Below, in pieces: positions 11,601-23,700 of a stretch of 64,000 nt of DNA; position 1 is the stretch's first letter, and the number at the start of each line of letters is the position of its first letter. The stretch covers positions 112,472,968 to 112,536,967 of the forward strand of contig NC_054702.1 in the NCBI RefSeq assembly GCF_016097555.1, given 5' to 3'. The DNA is from Gigantopelta aegis. Its lineage: Eukaryota; Mollusca; Gastropoda; Neomphalida; Peltospiridae. Position numbers and translations under genes: made by a program. Below the pieces are notes generated by a model that saw only the letters and a program-made list of their open reading frames with translations, ran no database searches and had not been told where the DNA came from.

Positions 11601-14600
11601 AAAGCAGAAGATGAGTTATGAGAAAAGTTGTCAGCCAATGCACTGGCAATGTCACAATGAGACGTGACATCTGTTATCATTGACAGACAAATGGTGAACT
11701 ATATTACTGGATTCTTTACAGATGGATGTATGGAGACAGACTTAAACCTCCTCCAGCTGAACTGGTAAGGGACCAAACATAGCTCCTAGCACATTACTGT
11801 GAATAGATTAATAATACAAGCAAATAATGAAGTACTCTGATTACATAATAATAGTATATTCGGCAAAATAAGATATTACATACGCAGAAAATGTTTTAGC
11901 TGCCTCCCCTTTCTGCCGGAGATCATATATCTTTAACTGTCCAAAAGAGTTCACTGTAGCTACTTCCGACTGCTTAAGAAATGTTACACCATTTATAGTG
12001 CAGCTGTCAGCATTGTCTGAAAAACAATTTAATAAAATCCAATACATGTAAGATGTGACAGTGTGAACAAAAGATATATATGTTAGTTTAAAGTTGACAT
12101 GCCCTTTTACGAAAGATACAATTTGTTTTTCTGACACGAATTCAGATGACATACAGCAGTTGAATAATAAGATGAAGAATAAGGTGTACTTTCTGATTCC
12201 AAACCACAACCATTTGTTTTTACTGAATCCTTCCTAGCAGATCTAAATTCATCCATGTGGAAATGAAAATTTATTTTTGTTTTATTAAAAAAAATCAGTT
12301 CACATTTAATATGCTAAGTAGCTGCGACTCGGTGTATTGAGATGTTACTACACATGTAATCAACAAACTGTAAAGCATCAAATCTACAGTGTTCTCACTG
12401 GGTGAAAATTAAAGGACGGCGGCCGTGTGACCTCCCACCCCACATTTTCCAGAAATTAAAAGAAAAACATTAAGGAAAAGCTTAGTTACTGTATATCGTT
12501 GTGAGTTTGTCGACTTTGTGGAAATACCTATTGCTTATTTTACCCTCAGTATCTGGTACTGAAAAGTTTGTACGATGTACAAGCTGCCTCATCCTGCCTC
12601 ATCTTTTATGTACTGTTATTTAAAATGGAGATATTGTAACTGTTGGTCTGATATTGACGGGTATTCGTTTTACTTAACAGATCAAAGTTTTCATATTATT
12701 TTTTTAATAAAAAATTTTTAAGATATCTGAAATAAGTGATCCCCTACTGTGGGATAAAAATGTTGTGTTCTTTTTATATCCATCTTTATTGAGTGAATCG
12801 ATCACATTGTTATTGCCAGCTGATAAAAATGTTGTGTTCTTTTTATATCCATCTTCATTGAGTGAATCGATCACATTGTTATTGCCAGCTGATAAAAAGT
12901 AATTTCGTTTTTGTAATGGCGGTGTATATATCAATTATCATTTGGCACCCAAAATACATTATTTTAATAATAAACACTACCACTTCCATTGTTTTTATAA
13001 GCGGTGATATCCCCCCAAAAAGGAAAAGTTTCTAATATTTTATAAAGAATTACTGAATAAACAAATGACAGTAAGTAAAAATCACCAATCAATTAAATAA
13101 TTCGGTAATTGAGGATAAAATATTAGTTCTTAAGTGAACACAAAAGACAGAATGACCGTTCTGATCAAGTGGCAAATTTAGAACCAAATAAGTAGTTTTT
13201 AGTTAGAGACTGCCGAAACAATAAAAATAAAATGTTTTCATTTCTCAAATAAAATATAACTTTTATTGGAAGAATCAAACATACAAATGGATACTGGTAT
13301 GGGATACAAAAGAGGCTGTTAAAAATGAAACATAAAGGGGGGTGGGTGGGGGTGAGGCCACGGCACTAGAAACAAACTCACCAAGAAGAAGAGACTTGTG
13401 TATCCACAACCTCAACTGAACCCATGACCTTCTGAGTACAAGAAATGCTTTGGACAATCGGTCATTTCTCTCCACATCCACCAACAAGTATTATTTGGTG
13501 CACCGAATTATATTACTTACATCATCCAACATAAAATGATCACAAGGTTCCTCTGAACAAATATCGTAAAGCACAGAGACCTGCAGCCCAGTGGACACAC
13601 AGTCCAGGTCCCAGTTTTACAATGCATTCTTAGCATCAAGATCACCTTAAGCACATATGGTTGTTGGTAGCTATGGTAGCTTACAGCAATTTTAGCATTA
13701 AGATCGCTTAGTAAAACGTATAAATATGTGCACATGATGCATGATGCAGTGTTTTCCCACAGGACTTTTGTTCAGAAAATTGGCAAAATAGTTTGACGTA
13801 AACTGAGCCCCCCAAGGGGGTGAAAATGCTAGGGTGGTTCGGGACATCTTCCCCCATAAAAACATTTTTAATTTTCAGTTGCTTTTAGATGCATTCTGGA
13901 GTACATGTGGGTGTCATGTACACTTATAGAAGGATATATTTTAAGATATATTTTAATAATAATGTTTATTATTATTAAATATTTGCAGAATATCAAAACA
14001 ATAATTTGAAAATGAAGGATATAATTATTAGACTAAGCACAAACAGATAATACATATTACTGAATTATTAATTGTAATTTATTTATCTAAAACTAAAATC
14101 TAGGTCTTTTAGAATTAAAAACAACAATCAACTAACCATGGGCTTGGTGATTTCAAATTCACTAGTTATGATTGAATATCCACTAGCCCTACTTCTCTAT
14201 GTATATTAGGGTTTCTAGAATTAAAAAAAAAATCAATTCCCATACTGACCAGTGGATTAAAATTTACTGGTCATGATAAAAAATTCACTTGCTAAATTTT
14301 AATCACTGATAAAACAAAAGAAAGTAAATAATTTTTCATTGTACAGGGCTGGCCAAAAGTACTCATCTGCTTGCCCCAGACGAGTAAGAATTTGCTCAAA
14401 GAGCAAAATTTACAATTCAGTCATCCGCCGGGCAACCGAAATTTCCGAAAACAAACTGCCTCTTTATCCCTTTTGTATACTTGCAATTGTTGTAATTCCG
14501 TAGTTTGCACCAAGCGTCGTCTGACATTTTAAAGCTTTGCCAAGACTGCGAGGCCATTCACAGACTACGATTGGTTGTGCAAGTAAGAAAACTATAACTG

Positions 14601-15810
14601 ATCCCAATCCCTTCCTCCCTCTCCCATCCATCCCCATTACACGTACAATGTATGTGTGTGGTCCCTGATTAATATATCGAGTACCGTATTTGACTGGAAG
14701 TAGGCCTTTATTCGTAAATCATGGTATTTCATGTCGGTGTCTGTGAATAAAATTGTTGAAAATGTTAAAGGATTGAGAAAAGGATGTTTAGAATGTTACG
14801 ATCCAGCACGTTACTAAAATTGACAAGTAGACTCTTTGTAAAGTTACTTTTCCCTTTGTCTATGTGAGCTCACACTACACACATGTGACGTAAAACGAGA
14901 TCAGGGAATTACCACCACACGGTAGTTTTTTCACTAACGTAGTAGCGTTTTGTATTACGAAATTAGGTTGTCTATTTACAAATTTTCGCACTTGTTTCCC
15001 AATTAAACTGATGTATTTTATTGACTAAATGTTAAAGAACAGTGATTAGACGCGTGTGCAGGAAAATTTTGTAACAGGATCAAAGCAGTCTCCGACTGAA
15101 TCTGCGTGTCACTCACAAAGACAGCGCCAAATGCCAGAATTTCTAAAGAAAAATGAGGGTATACCCTCCTCTGAAAATTAAATGTCCATAAATGCAATGT
15201 CATGCATTATACAAGTAAAATTCATCATGAAAAATAGAGGGGTATACTTTTTTTTATTATTTAAAAACAATTCTCTTTAGTACACTCGTCCGTCATGACC
15301 CCCCCCCCCACACCCCAAAATTAATGTTATTCACTATGAAATCATTAACTGAAAGTAGCATATCTTCGAGGATCATTCTAAAGTAAAGTGTTAAAGTTTT
15401 AAAAAAAAACAAATCATAAACTCATTTCAAATTTTCCTTCATTCTGATAGCAATTTTTTTTTTTTACATTTAGTTTACACAATAAATGGGTGGATTAGTC
15501 AGTGGATACTTTTACTAATTTGTCTTAAAAAACACCCAATTAATTGGCTATTGGGAGTAAAACAAAGGTAATGAATGAATGAAGTGTTAAACAAATGATT
15601 GAAATTAACATTAAACAATAAATTGATATTTAATATTTATTTACACGTGTAATGGGGAATCACTTCCCCTCCTCACCCCAAAAAATATTTGTTACCAAAA
15701 ATTGTATCACAGTTTAAAAGGCTTATAAGTTATAGTATAATACTCTCACCCACAAATTGGTAATAAAATGGGAACCCATAAATTTGTAATATTTTTTTTT
15801 TTTTAATTTA

Positions 15811-15846
<36 letters not shown>

Positions 15847-15864
15847 TGTATGTATGTATGTATG

Positions 15865-15907
<43 letters not shown>

Positions 15908-17670
15908 AAACCCGCTTATTTGCATACCCTCGGTGCTGCTCGATTTTGTGCAATTAACCGGGTTAGTCGATTAACCGATAGAGTACCGACTTTCACTTTG
16001 TAACAGCCATCCAACTACAAAGTGGCATGGGAGACAGTCTAGCATAATGCGGTACTTCATACCGGAACTATTACAGTTAACACATGTCACATGCAGTTGG
16101 ATATATATAAATGTAAAAAAATATATCTATCGATATATATAATTAGCATGGCGTTTTTGTTTTAATCTGCCAGACCAGAAATCATTTTCTAAAAAACCAA
16201 CGTCCGTCACTGGGCGTCGTTTTCTAAAAACACAAACTGGCGTCGTTTTCTAAAAACACAAACTTTGTGCATTAAAAAAAACCCCACTGACCATCCACTA
16301 GTGTAAACAAAGTGTATTAGCCATGTAGTTAATGAGATAAACTTGAAACAACAGAACCATCAAAAAGTTCACGTTTCATCGGTGCACGTGTTTACAAAAT
16401 GACGTCAGTTTCCGGAATTACCGGGCTGTTGATTGACCGAATAGAATTACGTGAACTTGTATGCATTTGCTGGTATGGTGTTCTTTCCATCCCAAAAGAT
16501 ACGGCAAGCTTTGGTATTATTTGTGATCCCCAAATAATGACTTTGCTATTGTTAAGCAATTAAAGTTAAGCTCGGCTAGTGAGTCGTTATCAGTTCCAGC
16601 AGTCTGCATTGCATGCATGACCGGTCTAACACAATTGACTGACCTTCATGGTGAGGTCCGACTGATTGGTGTCTAACAATATAGCAGAAACTTAGGGACG
16701 ATCCATAAATAACGGTCTTTGTTATGTTTGTTTTTTTTTGACGACCTCCCCCACCAGTCTTTTTTTTTCCGCTACATTTTCCGGGAAGCAAGTGATAAAT
16801 CGTTTCTTTTGCGTTTAACAGATATAGCGTACACTGCATCTAATGAATAAGTGAACAACAACCCTTTCTCGGTCACATTTATTAAAAACATAACCGCCTA
16901 GGACGATTGATCTGTAATCTTTTAATTATTAACAAGGCTTCTCAACATAACGTAATAATTGATACAGAACAATGATTGCCCTGAACACGTCAATCGAATA
17001 GGGCCTCAATAGTTGAGTGCGCATGCGTACAAGCGCACAGGCGGTACTTCTAAAAATAATAGTCGGAGAGTTACTTGTTATTGAGATGGCCTCTGATTAA
17101 CAGCAATATATTGCAAACAAAACATTAGGTCTTAGGTTTATTCAACTTAATTATGTCATTCTTAAATCTTGTAGTCGGGTATTGTGATTCACCAGTAGTA
17201 ACGTGCACACCATCTCATTTGCATGTCACACGTCGACTCTGTAAACAGCGATTACACTTGCAGTCGGCTTACCACACAGTGAGCTCAAACAAAACAGATT
17301 AATCGGTGATTTATTTGAGTTTTTTTGCCAAAGTTTGATAGACATTCTCAGTCATTTGTGACATTAATTTAGCACCAAAAAAAAAATAATCGTTATTTAT
17401 ATGTGCAAATAACCGATATATAGCCTGTAGTCTGTGCAATTAACCGGATGTTTTGTAGTGTTATAAGGGCAAATGGTTCCGTGTTGGGTGAAAATAGTCG
17501 ATTAACCGAATTATGCTATAAACCGATGTGCAAATAAGTGGAGTTGACTGTATATATATATATATATATATGTAGGTGCATTTTAAATTTGTGTTAATTC
17601 ATCATATAATGCACTTGAAAAAAATTTCTTGCAAGTCTTGCGAATTTAATTATGTAATGTTTAAATATTA

Positions 17671-17710
<40 letters not shown>

Positions 17711-20700
17711 GTTTGAAACTTTATGACTACTAGCATTTGCATTTAAATTTTTTATATAATATCGGCAAATTAATCAGAGGTGAGTCCCTTTTTTTTTAAT
17801 GGTTACAATGTTTAGGGTCCCGGAATTTTTTTTCACAGGGTCAGTGTGGGGTCCTTCAGGCCCCTAGGGGAAACACTGCATGATGTCCATCACATACAAG
17901 CTGAACAGTTCTTTGAGCTATTAACAGGGATATTAATGAGCAGTTTTAAATCATACCAAACACTGTGATTGGCTGCGTATGTCCAACAGCCAACACAATG
18001 AGTCTTCCGTCTTCACCCCCGGTGACGAGCATTTCCTCCCCGCGGGTAGCTAGACAGGTGCATGGACACGACTGGTTCTTTACCCAGTGCAGCTTCTCCC
18101 ACTGATAAGACTGGGTAAGAGTCTACAAAGATATAATAATTTAAAAAAGTATACTATGATATATACATTAATACATTATCAAACGACATGAACACATTAG
18201 TAACTAAAATAAAGTAGATAAAATTAAGTATATCTGAATACAGACATTCCCATATACAAGATAGCACATACCACAGCCTGAGCTGGGGAGCACAGGCTGA
18301 ATTAGAAAATATGATTTGATGCTCAACTCTGGTGGATTAATTCTATGGTCCACTGAACCTCAGGTAATGGTCCTACCACTACACACACACTACTACTAAA
18401 CATAACCGCCATTACTGAGGTAGTAGTACCAGAGGCGGACCCAGGGGTGAGGCCCCAGGGACCCCTAAATTTTGCGACAGTTATAATTATATATTAATTT
18501 TCATCCCCCTCCAAACCTTCACTTGGGACTTCAATGGATTTTTTGGATCTGCCACTGAGTACTTAGTATATACTGGAAACAGATATTTATCTTTTTTAAA
18601 ACAATATTGATTTTGAATATTCAAGTCATTTGAAATGTGAAAGGCAGAACCAATTATTTATGTTTTGTTCTTACTTGTTTCCTGTTTTATTCTTTACCAA
18701 ATTAAACTTTAAGGTAATAGAAAGCAAATCATACAAAATATCATAAAATAAAATCCCAAAACCAAAGTAGTAAGATACCTGATTATTAGCATCATGTCTG
18801 TACAATGAAAGATCTCCTGTTGAAGATGCTGCTGCTAAAACTTCTAAAGATAGGTACTGAAAATAAAATTAACAGATGTACATGTCATGTATAATTGTTG
18901 AATTGAAAAATGTTTTGTTTGGTTATGTGGATTGAAAAATCAGTCTAGAACATTTTTGGAATATATGAATTTTAATACATAAATAAACTAATAATTCTAA
19001 CCAATTGGCAGCGAATGTGAATTTAATGTGGATTAACCATCATGCCAACAGAACGCTTCACGTGAAATATTGTCTGAATTCTCACATTGCGGTCTGTGAC
19101 AAAACTGATATTCATACTGAGATCTATAATAAAATCACTGAATACTCACAGAGGTCTATGACATCACTGAATTCTCACACTGGTCTGTGACAAAATGGAA
19201 TACTCACAGAGATCTCAGACAAAACTTAATACACACAGAGATCTGACAAAACTGAATACACAAAGATCTATGACATCACTGAATACTCAAGTCTGACATC
19301 ATTGAATGTTCAGATGTCTGTGACATCAATGAATACTTATATTGAGGGTTATGACATCACTGAATACTTATACTGAGATCTGTGACATCACTGAATACTC
19401 ACAAATCTGTGACATCACTAAATACTCTCACACTGAGGTGTGTGAAATCACTAAATACTCACATTAATATCTGTATCACTGAATACTCACACTGTGGTCT
19501 ATGACATCACTGAATACTCACTGAGGTTTGTGACATTGAATACTTACACTGAGGTCTGTAACATCGCCAGTGTGGTGAACCTCACACATTTGTCGAGGCT
19601 CATTTTCCAACAGAGTTGCAGCCCTTGATATCATAGATTCATCTTTGTTGAGCTGTTCCAGATGCCAAATACTCAGCTTGTTTTCCTGAAGAAAATCCAT
19701 GTTCATGTTAATACATTCTGTATCTTTGACTTGAGATGTCACTGCACATGAATCACAAACCATGAAATATAAACACTAAACCAAAAGAGGAGACTTGTGT
19801 TCTTCCCCCCCCCCCCCCCCCCCTGCATTTCTAAGCTATAGGACTAAAGTCCAAACCAAATTGTTAACAACTACAATAAATTACTCTCCTACCTTTAAAG
19901 GGACACACCCTAGTTACGGCTAGTTGTTAACCATTACGGCGTTGTTTTTCGCTATTAAACCCATTTTTTCACAAATAAAATTGCACTTTACTTACCGTTT
20001 ATTATTTAGAATATACCTTTCCATTCACCTGAAGTGTTTTTTGGTAATCCTGGTTTTTGTAATACCACAAAATGCATTTTTCATATTTCATAAAATGGCA
20101 CGGGCCTCTGAGAAAAAAAACGTTGAGCAGACAAGGTCTAATCTATTTTTAGAGGGGATATTTCCATTTCAATGTCACAGACATTGGTATACCACGTGAC
20201 CGTTATCATTTTGATTCGGTTTGTTTTCTTGTGCACGGTTCGTGCAATCAACATCCGATTTGTTGTTGTTCATTTGGGAGATTTTTCTTCACAGTTCGTG
20301 AACATTTTCAGTAACAATAAAGTCTCAATACAAAACGTTACAAACCCTTAAAACCAATAATTTTGCTAAGTCTTACAATATCTGGAGAGGGGATACAACC
20401 AGGACAAAACAGTTGGAACATGTCCAGGAGAGGTGAAAGGAATGCACACCAAGTCTGTGAAATTTGTCGTGACGTAGGCATTGTTGTGCTTCGAGCGACA
20501 TCTACCGGTGACATCGGAATACTAACTTTCAAAATTATTTCAAGCAATTGGGACACGGGGATTCCCATGGCATTTATTGATATAAAACCTGCTTTTTCAC
20601 TCCATTTGATAAAAACGTGATCTAAGTGTGTTACAGGTTTGTAGATTAACCAAATTATAATTTATTTTCGCTGGATGGAACTAGGGTGTGCGGCTTTAAT

Positions 20701-23700
20701 TAGAGTTACATTTCCCCAAATTTTGTCCAGACACAAGTTGTGAAAACCCCCATTACAGTGACACTGATTCCACATATGAGACTGTAACGATGTCGCCAGT
20801 ATCAACTTCACTGAGATAGCACAGGACAAAATACATGCAGTTTTCTGCCGTCTGCCATTTTGTTTTTTTATGGAATACTCTTCAAGAGGGATGAAAGCCT
20901 TCAAAGTATGTGACATAATTACTATAAAATCAATGATCTCTAGTGGTATTATTTTTAAAAAAAATTAATAATAATAATTAAAAAATTAATATGATGTCAT
21001 CATGTTTGTGTTTATATCATAACATGTTATGATGTTATAAGATTAAGTCATATCCTTTCACCCCTCTTGGAGAATATTCCATAAAAAGTCAAAATGGCAG
21101 CCGGCACAAAATTACGAATGCCAGACAGCTCGGCCCAGAGTTCTGAGACAACTCGGCCCACCGCGAGACAACTCGGCCCGGAGTCCAGAGACAACTCGGC
21201 ACATGGACAATCTTGTCTATTGTTGAACAATATTGTTGAACAAGTGTTGTTTTTTAAATTAAAGTATTCTCACAGAAATAAAAGAATTTGTTTTTTGTTA
21301 AATTGATAAATTGCTTATCCATTTATCTTTGAAGATAGTTTCCGCTGTTCGAATAATTTGTTTTTGTTCTACAGTCGGTGACCTAAACATTGGACAGGGG
21401 TTTCCCTAGAGCGATAAGCCCACACGGCCCGTGCTCCCTTAGCCAGCCAAGTAAGCGCCTTCATGTCTGGTAAGCGCCTTAACTGCAGGACCGTGTCGGC
21501 TTAATTTGTAACATGTATACAAAACAATGGAGCTGTGATCCGTAACGTCATTCACCACACATTATCACACTTCCACTTGGTATCTCTGCAATTCTTTAGA
21601 TGTTCACTTTGAGGTCCATTGATCGCACCGTTTTAATTGTCAGCGGGCTTGTGCTGGTCACGTGGTACAGGTGATTGGCTACTACTAATCCGCCAGATAA
21701 CTGCTTGTTGTAATAATGTCTGTATGCTTGGGAATTACGCATCAAGACAAATCAAAGAAAATACCTATTAATTGAATAAACATCTTTGAAGGTGAAATTC
21801 TTGAGTAAAACATGTCACCATTAATCCTGGTATATATTTACCATATCGAAACCGTAACTACGTTGTTATTTGCTAAAATGAACGGTCACGGTTCGACCAA
21901 AAAAATGGCTAATAAAATTTGCAAGTGGCTAAAATTTTGGCTGAGCCATTTTCTATCTTCTGATGTGAACAAACGGTTACATAATCTATTCGACACCTCA
22001 AACATAATAATATCAAATATTCAATTAGCATAATAGCGATCTCGCGACCGGTAATGAGAAACGGTGTTATCCAGAATACAGCGTATGCCTTATGATGTTT
22101 GCTAATTTTAATAATCAAGGTTATTAATTTTAACGGCATGCATTCGACATGTATGACAGCAATTCAATGTCTGGAAGATATGTAACTTGCTATTTTAATT
22201 TTGTAAAGTCTTTGAACCAAAGTAATAAAAACAAACCGACAATGCATGTCAATTTGAATACACATGCCAGTTCAGGGCCGATTGACATGTCGGCTATCCC
22301 AAGGGCTGAGTTCAGCCAGACCGAGCAGAAACAAAATGTTCGCTACACTGTTTTGTGCACTTCAGTTTAAACCAAATGGACACGACGGACACCAATCAAG
22401 CAGTTCGCGAACGTTAGGAAGAACCTTTGTTGGCTGAACTGAGGAAAGCTCTCGGCGTAATATACGTCACGCTTCAGAGTCAGCTGACACCCACGTGTCA
22501 AGAGATATCGTTGCGGACATGAACAATACGATTACACAGGAGTAAATCTTGATGTAAATGTGTAGAAAAACAATAGTTGTTTGTATCAATGAATACCTAA
22601 CTGCAGTTTCGTTATTTCCTTTGTCTTTGTTAATTTTGTACCTATGGCAATCGCGGGAAATGTACATGCAGTATTTATACAAATTGCAGTTAAACGTACA
22701 CTGAATTAGTTTACAATAATCATATTTGTTAGATAATGCTAAATATATATTTGTTAAACTGTGAGATAACATTTAATAAGTTAGCTGGATTTTTTTTTTT
22801 AAAAGTAAAATTTTATTTTATTAATGTTTTGGGTTTTTTTTTTTAGTTTTTTTTATAAATGGAATATACTGTGAAGTCAGCATTCTTAGCTTAGGTATTT
22901 TACAAGCAGAAATCACAACAAGCATTTAACACGACGCTGAAATCAACAACAACAACATGACACAAATTATGAAGTTGTTGGGGGTGGGGAATTGATGGGG
23001 TTTTTAGAAAAAAGTCTCCCCCCCCCAAAAAAAAAAAAACCAACATGATTTGATGGATTGAAGGCAAACACTTAACTGTTTTCAACTCACTACCCCACTT
23101 CTTTTGGCTTGATTTTTGTGTTATAATGATGCTAAATATGTAAGCGCCTTAAAAAAATCCTGGGGAAAGGCCTGATTGGAGATGTCCCAGAAAAAACATG
23201 CAAAAGTTATTTATCGTTGTAACAACACTGACTTTTATCTTTTGTTGGATGTTTTATTTCTATGTTCTTTTGGTGATTGGTGTTTTATTTCTTTATTCTA
23301 ACTATTTATGTATATGTGTTCTGTTGGTTTTTTTGCTTACATATGTGCGTATGTATTTAATGTAATAAATGTGGGAATTTGGCAAATGATGTCTTTTGAT
23401 TTATTTCTATAGTACAATACTTCTAGAAACCCATCCGACACTACGATATGTGCCTATGACATACACAATTGTCATTCTTAATGGTGACCATATAGTTAGC
23501 GGTATCTATCAGTATAATGTATTATTATTACTATAGTACAATACTTCGACACTACGACATGGCCAACTATCATACTTAACACGCATATAATATGTCACAG
23601 CATGCCCCGTCTATCAGTCTAATAACTCGGCCACGGGGTGAGATGTCTGGGCCGAGTTGGGTATAATATCCGCCCGGTCCCCTCCATTATTATTTTTAGT

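Larger units (their letters stand above)
13747..17878. mobile_element. hAT-like non-autonomous DNA transposon, 4.1 kb
   Basis: The termini are inverted: CAGTGTTTTCCCACAG on the left and, reverse-complemented, CAGTGTTTCCCCTAGG on the right. The element is flanked by the direct repeat CATGATG (13740-13746 and 17879-17885), close to the 8-bp target duplication of hAT elements. CAGTG...CACTG ends are typical of that superfamily. No transposase ORF is visible. It sits in NUP43 intron 4 and hosts a second element (15904-17551), a long A-run and microsatellites. The boundaries could be a chance pairing of two related fragments, but the flanking direct repeat argues for one insertion. Confidence 0.65.
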
